Shown: piece after piece, positions 33,096 through 43,028 of the stretch
Numbering within the stretch: position 1 is the first letter of the stretch
How the letters are laid out: each line of letters opens with the position of its first letter
NCBI GenBank assembly: GCA_008330645.1
Contig: VLTN01000020.1
Coordinates: forward strand, 186,001 to 250,000
Direction of reading: 5' to 3'
From: Cafeteria roenbergensis
Lineage: Eukaryota; Sar; Bigyra; Bicosoecida; Cafeteriaceae
Length of the DNA stretch: 64,000 nucleotides
Notes under the pieces: model-generated
Told to the model about the DNA's origin: nothing
Seen by the model: only the letters and a program-made list of their open reading frames with translations
Database searches by the model: none
Program-made: the position numbers and the translations under genes

Positions 33096-33719
33096 CTACC
33101 AGCCGAGGATGACGGTCTTGGCCAGCACGCCGTACGAAGCCGCCGCGAACAGGACCAGGCACACTGTGCCGACCCGCGGGCTGATGACAAAGGCCCACAC
33201 AGACGCCACAAAGGCGGCCGGCCAGGCAGCCACGAGAGCCCACTGCAACGCCTCCGCGGAGACGGAGACGCAGCCGCCCGTCGCGCAATCCAGGCTGAGC
33301 TTGACCGTGAACCACAGGGGCAGGCCCACCAACAGATAGACCACTTGCCCGACCACCCACAGGGAGAAAGCGAAAGCCCACCCCACCGGCGTCAGCGCCA
33401 GCGAGATGAGCCACGCCAGCCACCCAGGCTGAGCGACCTCCACCGGCGCAGGCGCGGCAGGCGGCGTGCCCGATGCTTTGGGCGCTTGCACCCCGGGTGT
33501 GGGCGACTGCGGCGCTTCCTCTGTCGGAGCGGGCGTGGCTGCGTAGGCGGCTTGCACGCCGTTTGCGGCCACGAGCTTGGCCTCAACGTCGGCCGCCTCG
33601 ATGGCCCACTCCTGAACCGCCCCGTCGGCAGCGGGCACTCTCTCCACGCGGATGTTGCTGGCGGGGGTCGCCACAACGACCAGGGCGGCGGCCGCCACGC
33701 AGAGGACGACGCCGCGCAT
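33096..33719 (-). CDS. Small membrane protein with signal peptide
   Basis: Single exon, 207 residues, start ATG at 33719 followed at once by a signal-peptide-like stretch (MRGVVLCVAAAALVVVATPA). A luminal or extracellular Pro/Ala-rich spacer follows (~residues 30-100). The C-terminal half holds three or four hydrophobic segments (WLAWLISLALTPVGWAFAF, LYLL/VGLPLWF, LVAAWPAAFVASVWAFVI, VCLVLFAAASYGVLA). I do not recognise the family. The arrangement suggests an integral membrane protein of the secretory pathway or plasma membrane. The frame stays open upstream of the chosen Met, but the signal peptide argues for this start. Confidence 0.6.
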   Translation of the reverse strand: MRGVVLCVAAAALVVVATPASNIRVERVPAADGAVQEWAIEAADVEAKLVAANGVQAAYAATPAPTEEAPQSPTPGVQAPKASGTPPAAPAPVEVAQPGWLAWLISLALTPVGWAFAFSLWVVGQVVYLLVGLPLWFTVKLSLDCATGGCVSVSAEALQWALVAAWPAAFVASVWAFVISPRVGTVCLVLFAAASYGVLAKTVILGW

Positions 33720-34186
33720 CTCTGTTCCGGCGTCCTGCGCAAACTCAAGGTCTCGCCGAAGCCACGAGTCGGCCCGCGCACTGCACGGACTCTGGCTTGG
33801 TGCACCGCTCCGGCGACGCAGCTGGTGTGGGGCTGCAGACGCTGGGCTGGCCGGGCCAATCGGAGAGTGTGGCGAAAGTCTCCAACGCGGTGACAGGCTC
33901 TGCCGTGCCACATCGCGCTCTCCGGGCCGGCCCCCAGCTGCCCAACAGCGCACTGACGCGACTCACTGAGCGCCGAAGGGGCTGCGAACGGAGCGCGCCA
34001 TTGGTTCCTGAGAAGGCCATGCAACGCGCGCGCGCCGCCTCCAGCGTCGCCTTGCAAGGCTGCAAACTCTGTTCGCGTGAGGATTGCACGCAGCGACAAA
34101 TTCAATTTAGGGTTCCAGCACGGCCCCGCAACAGGCACGCACACAGGCACTCGGCCACGCGCGCGATGGAGGGGTTGAGTCCGCCC
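33720..34186. other. Intergenic, CBS gene 3' end / membrane-protein promoter
   Basis: 467 bases between two minus-strand genes. Contains one copy of the dispersed 9-mer GGCTCTGCC at 33896. Nothing else recognised. Confidence 0.4.
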
Positions 34187-37100
34187 TCAGAGCGCGCCCG
34201 CAGTCGCCATGGCTGCCAGGATGTCATCGAGCTCGGCCAGTTGCGAGGTCGACGGCTCCTCCTCTGCCGCCTTGCCGCCGCCGCAGCAGCTGCCGGCGTT
34301 TTGCCCCTTGGCCTCAGACAGAGCCGCCACGGCCGTGCCAGAGCCAGCAGGGGCGGCGCCAGCTGTCGTGCCTGCTGCCTCCTCGGAGCTTGCCGTCCCG
34401 CCGGCAGCGCCGGGCCCCAGCCCAGACCCTCCTGCCACTGCTGCGTCTGCGATGGCTCCGGCAGCCGACGCAAGCCGAACCAGCTCACGGACAGCGGGCG
34501 CAGCCCGGGGCGGCGCGCGAGCCACCAGCCCCGCGAACGCCTCGGGCGCGCATGGCCGGCCAACCAGCGCCAGCCCCACGCTGCCGCCCCCCGCTGCGGC
34601 ACCGGGGCTACCGGCGGCGCCCCCGCCGCTCCCCGCCAGCGCGGCAGCCTGCGCCATCGCGGCCCCGAAGGCCACCGAGGCGTGCATCGCGGCCAGCCCC
34701 AGCACGGCTGCCCCGCCGGCGGCGGCGGCCTGCCCGGACCCCAACACAGCCTCCATCAGAACGGCGTCGCCTGAAAGCGCCGTTGCCGCGAGCAGGCACC
34801 GGGCGCTTCCGCAGCCCGGGTCGGCTGATAAGGCCGCCCGCAGGTCCGAGGCGGCGCGGGCTGCGTGGCGCGCGCGGGCAGCGGCGGAGCCCGCTGCCCC
34901 GGCAAGGCACATGGCGGCGGCCGCGCGGGTGGCGTGCAGGGCCGGCGCGACGCGGAGGGAGAGCACCACCGCGAGGGCCGCCGCGTCGCTGGCACCGTCC
35001 ATCGGGGGGCACGCCGCCAGCGCCGACATCTCCGCTGACCGGCTCTGCCAAGTCTCTGCCACGCCTCGAAGGGCCGCGCTGCCCACGCCGCCGGCCTCTC
35101 GGCACAGGCCCGCCAGCACGGCGCAGATGCGGAGCGCAGCCGTGGTCATGGACTCGGCGTCGAGCAGCTCTGCCGTGGCGTGCGCGGAGGTGGAGCTCTG
35201 GAGCCACGTGCCCACAGGCTTGGCCACGGACGAGGCCGTGGGGGGCGAGGCCGCAGCGGGTGCTGCGGCCGGAGAGGCATCAGAGGCCGCCGCGACGAAT
35301 CGCTCGCGCGCGCTCGCCACGGCGGCTGCGAGCGGCGCGTCGGCGAGAAAGGCGCCCCTCGCAGCGTCGCCGACGATGGCTCTGGTCAGGGATGCCCGGT
35401 CAAGCAGAGCCCTCGCCAGGGCTGCTGAGAGCGAGCGCCGGAGGTCTGCGAGCTCCTCGGCGGCGAAGCGGCGGCCGGGGCAGGCCGCACTGGCACGCTG
35501 CTCGCCACCCCCCTCAGCGTCCGCTGCCGGGGCTGGCTTTGAGCCGCTCCTCTCAGCGGCTTTGCGGTCGCCGTTCAGCTCCGCTCGCAAGGCCTCCGGG
35601 CTCAGCGACTTGATCACGGTGGAGCAGTCCTCAAAATCGCCAGCAGCCATAAGCTGCTGGCACAGCGTCTCCCGAACGCGGACCACGGCGTCAATGGGAG
35701 CGCCCTGGACAGCCAGCGCTGCCGTGGCCGTGGCCGTGGCGCCGGCTTGCGCTTCGGCACTGGTGCCGGCACCAGCGCCCACATCAGCATCTGCCTCTGT
35801 CTGCGGGAGCGCCGCTGTCGGGCTGACCCCAACGCGAACCTGGCCGGTGAGCGGAACCGCAGTGCGGCCCGACGGAACGACGTCAGCGAGCTGCGGGTCA
35901 CACGCGTGTCCAAGCTCGGTCACGCCTGCATCGGCTGCGCACCGGGTCCAGCTCGTGGGCAGTGCCACAGTCCTTGCGTACTCCACCATGAGCGACTCCG
36001 CGTCCCTCAGCGTCCGCACCGCGTCGCTTGCCCCGGCGCCGGACGCGGCGCTCGAGCCTGCTCCTGCTCCGGCCGCCCCGTCACACACCGCCGCCAGCGC
36101 GGCCTGCAACGACCGTGCTTGCGCCACGATGGAGAGCAGCACCGCGAGGCGCGCGCGCGCCTGCACTGCGGAGTCGAGCTCCGCTTCAAACTCTGCACCC
36201 GACCTGGACGTCGCGCTGCCCAGGTCGAGGGCCGCTTCCGCCTCCGCGGCAGCCCGCCTGGCGCCGTCGAGCACGCCAGCCGCCCGCAGCAGCGGCCGGC
36301 GCAGCGCCGCCATCGCCCTCCCGTAGTCGTCCGCCGCCACTGCGGCTCGCGCCTTGCCGAGGGCTGCGCTCATCTGAGCCAGCCGCCCGAGGCCCACCTC
36401 GGTCGTGCGCACATGCAGAGCCGCAGGAGCTGCAGAGCCGTCCCCGCCGGCGGGTCCAGTGCCGAGACCAGACGCAGAACCGGCGGCTGAGGTCGAGGCC
36501 GCGGCCGCAACGGTGGCTGCAGCTGCCGCCAGGGCCGCCGCGGTTGAAGTTGCCGTTGCGGCAGAGCCAACCGAAGCGCCATCGTCCGCCGTGCTGTCGC
36601 CGCAGCCAGCCCCACTTCCGGCAAGGCCGTCCCGGGCACCGGGCGCTGCAGCTGCGGCGTCGCCGTCCTCGCCGCCCGCCTGGTGCGCGGCCGGGGCGCG
36701 CTGAAGCTGCTCCACTCCCAGCAGGCGCTGGGTAACCTTGACGAAGTCGTAGACCCAGAGCACGCGGCAGCGGGCTCCGGCGGGCGCTGTCACGAGACCG
36801 GACCCGGCGCCGCCGGGGGCAGCCGACGCCGCTGCCCTGGCCGCCTCAGCGGCTGAGGGCTCCAGCAGCCGAACCACAGGCATGTGTCTGCGAGGCGCGG
36901 AGGCCACCCAACCAGCCAAACGGGCGTCGCACAACGGAGCATTTACATCTCTAGGGGTCGCTGGCGGCACAGTGCCCGGCTGCAGCGAGACGGTGTGGCT
37001 TTCCATGGCAACTGCGGAGCGCAGCCCCCCCTTTCCCCCCTTTCCGCCCCCTGACCCCCCCCCCCGGCCCCGCAACGCAAGCACCAGCGCTGGTTTCAGC

Positions 37101-38377
37101 GGTACCGGCACTGGCTGCGCCTGCGCCTGCGCCTGCGCCTGCGCCTGCGCCTGCGCCTGCGCCTGCGCCTGCGCCTGCGCCTGCGCCTGCGCCTGCGCCT
37201 GCGCCTGCGCCTGCGCCTGCGCCTGCGCCTGCGCCTGCGCCTGCGCCTGCGCCTGCGCCTGCGCCTGCGCCTGCGCTTGCCCGTCTGTGGCTGGCAGCCA
37301 CTCACCGGAACTTGCGCCTCTGCATCTCGTCGAGCACCGCTGTGAGCGACGCGGTGCGCTCAACGGCCATAATGGGGTCAAACGTCATCGCTCGCATGAA
37401 AGCTGCCTCCTCCGCAGCCGCGGCTGCCGCGGCGGCTGCAGCAGCTGCATCAGCGTGGGCGCCAGTGTCGGCTGCAAGAATTTTCGTGACAATGTCCCTG
37501 GCCGTCACGATGCCCGTCACGATTGCGGAGTCCGTGGGGTCGTGCATGACGACAGCGGTGGTTCCGGCCGCGGCCATTGCAGCCGCAACGGCCCGGACCT
37601 CAGCGTCGTGAGGTATGAGGAGCGAACCGGTTCCGGCCGCCTGCCCCGCCATGGCAGCGCCTGCAGAGGACACCCCTTGCCCAGCGCTGCCGGCCGCGGC
37701 ATCGGCCTTGGCGGCCTGGATGCCGAGCATGGCGCCGAGGGAGGAGACGAGCTGCTGGCCGAGACGGCCCACCACGCCCTGCGCAGAGCTCCAGAGAGTT
37801 CGAGGAGGAGCACAGCGGGGGGGCGGGGGGGGGGGGGGGGGTAGTGCGTGAAGGGGTGCAAAGGCGGGTGTCCGCGGCACGCTGGCCCACGCGCTCGGCG
37901 TGGGGCCCTCCGCCAGTTGCGCCTGCGAGGGAGACTTGCCGGCAGCCCAGCTGGGCGAGCAGTCGCCAGGCCTCGGCTCACCATGTTCTGGACCGCACGG
38001 TCCCGCACCAGCGCGGACACCGAAAGGATATCCAAGCATCCGACCACGCGCAGCACGCCGTTGTCGTCGGGCTCGTCCGCAACCATGGGCATGTGCTTCA
38101 CGCCCATTTCGGCCAGCCGCTTTTGCACCGCTCCAATGTCCGAGCGCGCGTCGCTCTCCGTCACAAACTCGACGCTGCGGGTCATGACGGCCTCCACCGT
38201 CGTCGTCGCGGCGCTGAGGCCCTTGAGGAAGCACCGCTTGATCAAATCCTGCTCGCTCACAATGCCGCGAAGCGAACCGTCGTGCCCTTGAACGGCCAGC
38301 GCAGTGGCGCGCAGGTCACGCATGCAGCGCGCGGCATCAAGGACCGTGCTTGTCACAAGGATGATCTTCGAGGCCAT
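34187..38377 (-). CDS. Four-CBS-domain protein with long Ala-rich C-terminus
   Basis: Exons 38377-37982, 37778-37306 and 36887-34187 give 1189 residues. The first CBS pair spans residues ~1-130 (ILVTSTVLDAARCMRDLRAT, GIVSEQDLIKRC, VEAVMTRSVEFV, MGVKHMPMVADE). The second pair spans ~165-340 (RAVAAAMAAAGTTAVVMHD, GIVTARDIVTKIL, ASLTAVLDEMQRRKFRHMPV, VLWVYDFVKVTQRL). Intron 2 (37305-36888) splits the fourth CBS domain, and joining CG|A restores RKFRHMPVV exactly. CBS pairs bind adenine nucleotides and regulate partner domains; four CBS copies recall plant CBSCBSPB proteins, but I see no PB1 domain. The remaining ~850 residues are Ala-rich and probably helical, ending in a Cys-Cys-Gly3-Lys cluster and a short amphipathic tail (LAELDDILAAMATAGAL). 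Catalytic activity unknown. Confidence 0.82.
37115..37276. repeat. 27-unit TGCGCC hexanucleotide tract in CBS-gene intron 2
   Basis: About 27 uninterrupted TGCGCC units (162 bases; GGCGCA/AGGCGC in the transcript sense). The tract lies entirely within intron 2, whose donor GTGAGT is at 37305 and acceptor CGCAG ends at 36888. It creates spurious Gln-Ala, Cys-Ala and Arg-rich open frames that are not coding. Confidence 0.95.
37816..37842. repeat. Poly-G/poly-C tract in CBS-gene intron 1
   Basis: A G7-C-G17 run on the plus strand, a near-pure C tract in the transcript sense, lies upstream of the CGCAG acceptor ending at 37779. It probably acts as part of the polypyrimidine tract and could form a G-quadruplex on the plus strand. 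Confidence 0.85.
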
Positions 38378-38628
38378 GGCCGCGACCCTCTGGCGCTCTG
38401 GGCCGGGCGCTCGGTGCCGTGAGTCGGGTCCGCAACCGGGCGTGTGCAGAGCCAACGGCCCGCAAGGCGCCGCCGCAACGAAATGCGCTCGCCTCGCTCA
38501 CTTGAGGACCACAGCGCCCGCCCCCATGCCCACCACCCCGCTCTCAACGCAGCAATCAGGCGGCAATGGGGCGACCAGCTTCGGCCCACAATCGGTCAGC
38601 GGTGCGAAGCGCAGCGGTGCGCAATCCG

Positions 38629-40388
38629 TCACTCAGCTGGCCACCCCAGGCCCGAGGCCGCGTTGCGCACCAGCACGCGCACCAGGGGCTCAAAGGCGGC
38701 CGTCTGCGGGTCATCGGGCCAAAGCGCAATGTATCGCGCAATATCGCGCCCAGACGCGGCATGCTCGGCCACAAACCCGCGCGGGAAGGCTGCCTTTTCG
38801 GCGCTCGCGATGGCGCCGGGTGCTGCAGCCTGCCACAGCGGGCTGTCTGGCGGCCCTGCGAGTTCCTCCCCCACCCCGGAATGCTGGTTCAGGGGGCGAA
38901 GCGCTGTCACCACTCTCGCTGCTGCCAGGGCCGTGTTTTTGGCCGCCGACTGCCTCGATATGCCGCTCGCTGCGACCCACTCGTCCAGCGCCGCATGAGC
39001 CCTCAGCAGCCGCAGCGACCGCACCAGCGATCGCAGTGTTGCAGCCGCCAGCCCCCGTGCCCTTGCCGCTGCCTTGCCATTCGACGGGGAGCTGTGACTC
39101 GCCAGCCTGCCGCTCGTCACAGCCCAGCCGCGGCCCGGCTCCTGCCGCTGCGCTCGCCCGGACGCGCGCTCGGCGCTCAGCACAGGAACCGCAGGCCCCA
39201 GCGGCGAGCCCACCGCTGTGTCCAGGGGCGCGTGCAGACTTCGCCACCTGCCCTCGGCGTCTCGCAGCGCCCGCCGCCTGTCCCGGGGGAGGCCCCCTTT
39301 GCCGAGCAGCACGCCTGGCGCGACCGCAACGGTGTCCAGCGCGTCCGACAGCGCGGCGACGCCGGCCTGATAGATTGACGATGCCGCCATGACCGCCACC
39401 GCGTGCTCCCAAGTCGAGGGCCCGTGCGTTGACAGGGGCGCGAACCACGGCGACGCCTCGGCGCAGCCCGCCGACCCGTTCACCCGCCGCGCTGGGCGCA
39501 CTCCGGGGTGCCCGCCACCCCCGCCCGCCCCCACGGCCGCCACGCTCGCGACCGCTCGCTCCAGCAGCCTGCCCGCCAGCCCCACAGCACCCCGCCCCCA
39601 AACAGGCAGCGGCTCTGCGCAGAACCCTCGCGAGACCCTCCACGCCAGCAAGGCCGACGCGTCGGCAGAGCTGCCGCGCCAGTTGGTCGATCGCAAGGCC
39701 AGCCACTCGCCGCCGCTCGCCCTTGAGTCCGCGGCCCGCACCTCAACGACCAACACTCTCCACCAGAGGCCGTGCGGGACGAGGTGGGCGACGGCACTCG
39801 TGGGGCCCGCTCTCCCGGCCAGGGGCGGCAGAGCGACCAGCCTGTTGCCCGGCCCGAGGAGCCGCTCCGGCACGCCCTGCATCTCGACGAAGAGGCCGCC
39901 TGGCCCCTCCGCGGCGGCCCGGTTCGCTGCCAGCACGGCTGCCAGGAAGCTCAAAAACCTGGGGTCGGCGGGGTCGGTCGACACCCTGGACGGCGCAAGA
40001 GCCGGTGCCGTGAAACCGCGGTAGAGGTGCGCCTGACGACGGAACCACGGGTAGGGCAGCAGCTGCAGAGACACCAGAGTGACGTCGTCGCGAACCCGCT
40101 CTGCTGCCTGCGTGGCGCGAACCGCGTTCCAGGCGAGGTCTGTGAACGCCAGCGCAACCGCCCCGCGGGGCAGCACCTCCAGCGCCGCCACAGCGAAGCG
40201 TTGCACCGCAAGCCCGGGCTGCTCACGGCGGGTCGGCACAGCCAGTGGCGGAGCCGTCGGACTGTGCCCCGACGCGCTCCGGCCGGCGGCTCGGACGCCG
40301 TCCGCGAATCCACTCCCCGGCCCGCAGGCAGCGGCTGCCGCTGCTGCAAGCGCCTTCACGCTCTCGGCCGGCTCCTGGCACGCGCTGC

Positions 40389-40423
<35 letters not shown>

Positions 40424-42863
40424 TTGCAGCGCCACCTGCGGCCAAGAGCGGAGGCTCCGGTGCACCGGCGCCGCAGCCGGAGCAGCAGACGCCCAAGCCT
40501 CGCGAGGCTGCAGGCATATACGACGCAGCCGGGGGGAGGGCGGCGCCGCTGCCGCCGCCCTGACTCGCTAGCCGGTCGCCGAGCACTCGAAGCGCGAAGG
40601 CGCAGGGCGCCCCGGCCTCTGAGAGCCCCGCCTGCACTGCAGCCGACGCGTTCCCCTCGGGAGTCCACACGCCGCTCAAGTCTGGCCAGAGTGCGGGGTC
40701 GGCCAGCCGCAGCGCCATCTGGTCGAAGCCGGCGGTTTCGAGGCGCGTTCCGCCCCCCGCCTGGACGGCGCCGCCTTGGGCCAGCCACGCGGATACGGCA
40801 GAGCGAATGCTCCCGTGGAGGGAGTGGTCTGCGGCCGCCGCTGCGACCGCTGCGGAGGGGGATGCCGTGAAAAGCGTGGCTGCCCACAGGGATGCAACTG
40901 CTGCCGCGACGGCCGGCGCGAGCGCATTCCGCGACGGGTTGGCCCGCTCGCGCTGGCCGGTCTGGGCCGCAGCGACCTGCCGACCAGCGGCGGCATCTTG
41001 GGCGCCTGCCTGCGGGCGGGTGCGGCCGGAAGCGCTGCCTTCTGCCGGTGCGAGCCTCGGAGTGGAGCCTTGCGCGGCTTGGCAGCCGGCGCCGACCAAC
41101 AGCGCGTGCGCCGTTCGGCTGAGCAAGCCTACAGCCGCGGCAACGGCCGCGCCCCCCAGCACCGCGACCAGGCAGTCGGCTTGCATCCAAAAGCGCTCCA
41201 GCACTCCGTGGGCCATGGGCGCAGTCGGGTCCACGTTTGCGAGCGCTGAGAACACGAACACGTACGCCACCCAGCTGCAGGCAACGACCCCGCCGGCGGC
41301 CAGCGCGGCTCCCGCCCGGCGCGAGGCATCGGCGGGCTGGGGCTTGCCAGTGGCCCCTGGCTGCCGCGCTGGCCTGGCCCTGCTCGACGCGGGTTCAGCT
41401 GGCGAGGGCGCTGGCTGGGGCTTCGGCGCGCAGGCGAGCGACGCAGCGGCACCAAGGACCGATCCTGCCAGCGCGACGAGGGCCGCCACGGCAAACACCG
41501 TTGCTGCCAGGAGCAGAGGTGCGGCCAGGCTCGCGCCAGCCTCCGGCTGCCCCTGCTCCCGCCGCCACGCGCCGTCCTGCGCCGCGTTTGCGAGGCCGCC
41601 AGCAGCCCTCGCCGCGGCAGCCTGCGCCGCTCTGATGTGCGGCTCTGCCGACTGCCACGAAGCCCCGGCCAGGCTGCCGGCGGGCCCCCCCGCCGCTGCG
41701 TGGAGCAAGTATGCCGCCACGCGGCCCGCCAGGCCCGGGGCCATGGCCGCGACCACGGGGGAGAGCGCGCGCGTCGCCCCTTGGGATCCTGCCGCAGACG
41801 CCGCCGCTCCTTCCGGGGCGCCGGCTGCGAGCTGCCAGGTGCCGTACTCTTGCCGGAGCAGGTGCCTCGCAAAGCCGCTGACCGTGGAGAGGTCGCCCCA
41901 GGAGCCAGCGATGGGGGTTGCCGACGCCCACACCAGCGATGCATAGGCAGCCCCCGCCGTTCCTAGCCCGCAGGCTGTCAGCGCTCCAGCGTTTCGCAGC
42001 GTCAGCAACCCGTCCCACCACAGGGCCGCCGCCACGCGTGCGGCCACCGGGACCACGAGAAAGACGACGGGGTGCTGGTTCGCGGCGCCGAGTGCGCAGA
42101 GCGCTGCGAGATAGTGCGCCCACCGCAAATGCGGCGGCCGGCCTGGAGCGGCGCTGGCGGGAGCGGGGCTTGTGGCAGGTGGCTTGCGCCGTGGCTTGGC
42201 GGCGCCGACCGCAGGCTGTACTGTCCTGCCCGACGCCTCTGCCGGAGCTGTTGTTGTTGTTGTAGTTTCTGCTGCTGCTGCTGGCGGACGGGGCGGCCTG
42301 TGTGGAGGCCCCTGGAATGGCTGGCGATCGAGCCAGCCTGCGCGGCCGAGCTCAAACTCGGCAAGCGCCCACACGATTGCGCAGACCAGTGCGGCGTGCA
42401 AGCCGAAGACCTCTGCTTGCCCGGCGTAGGTCCAGAGCACTCGGCCGGTAGCGAGGCTGGCCGCAGCGCAGACGCCAATCAGCACAGATCCCGCGTCCCC
42501 AGCCCACGGCTCGCCCAATGCAGCAACCGCCATGGCGCAAAGTCCAGCAGCGGCGGCCGGGAAAACGGCAAACAGCTGGTTGACGGTGGAGGCCACGCAC
42601 GAGCCGCTGGCCAGGCGGCCTAGGGCATCGCCTCCGTCCGCGTGGCTCGCGGCCGGGGCGGGGCACAGGGCGCGCGCCAGCGAGCACGCGCCGACCCCCC
42701 ACGCTCTGGCCAAGGGATACCCCGGGGGGTGGGGCACGCCGCCGAGGCAGGCCTCGGCAAGCAGCTCGCCGCTGTCGCCGCCTGCGACGCCCGGAAAGGC
42801 CGTGCCGGCGAACACCACCCACGCCGCCAGGGCGACCGCTAGGCCAACTGCGAGTCGGGACAT
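38629..42863 (-). CDS. TMEM260: TMEM260-like (DUF2723) multipass membrane protein
   Basis: Exon 1 (42863-40436) and exon 2 (40343-38629) give 1380 residues. The N-terminus is MSRLAVGLAVALAAWVVFAG, then the family motif GGDSGELLAEACLGGVPH and PPGYPLARAW, where GDSGE and HPPGYP are the hallmark of TMEM260/DUF2723. Many hydrophobic helices follow, separated by Ala/Pro/Ser-rich loops. Exon 2 resumes the family's soluble part: VQRFAVAALEVLPRGAVALA, then AFTDLAWNAVRATQAAERV and LVSLQLLPYPWF. Human TMEM260 is an ER protein O-mannosyltransferase; the same role here is inference. The intron I place (donor GTGGCG at 40435, acceptor TTGCAG ending 40344) fits the phase and contains a CAG tract, but its GTGGCG donor departs from the local consensus, so the boundary is uncertain by tens of bases. 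Divergent from the ABC gene, 165 bases apart. Confidence 0.82.
40385..40427. repeat. CTG/CAG triplet tract in TMEM260-like gene
   Basis: About 14 CTG/TTG triplets on the plus strand (CAG/CAA in the transcript sense) within the proposed 92-base intron. Confidence 0.8.
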
Positions 42864-43028
42864 GGCCCCTTGTGCGCTCCAGCGCGTGTGCTCTGGCGGC
42901 TCGACTCTGGTTGTGGCGCGACGGGGCCGGGCCGGCGGGAATGACGCACTCGCGCGGGCTCTGCCCAGGCACGCCGCGCGTCGCGGCAGGGGCCGGCCCG
43001 GCGGCACTCGTGCAAGCTCGGGGAACTC
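42864..43028. promoter_or_regulatory. Short divergent promoter, TMEM260-like / ABCB half-transporter
   Basis: Only 165 bases separate two divergent start codons, so both genes must share a compact bidirectional promoter. Contains one GGCTCTGCC copy at 42957. Confidence 0.5.

Noticed and set aside
36888-37381. Gln-Ala repeat protein start joined to the CBS gene's last exon
   Set aside because: This frame runs through intron 2. The spliced form restores a CBS motif exactly, and the unspliced form does not connect to the upstream CBS exons in frame.
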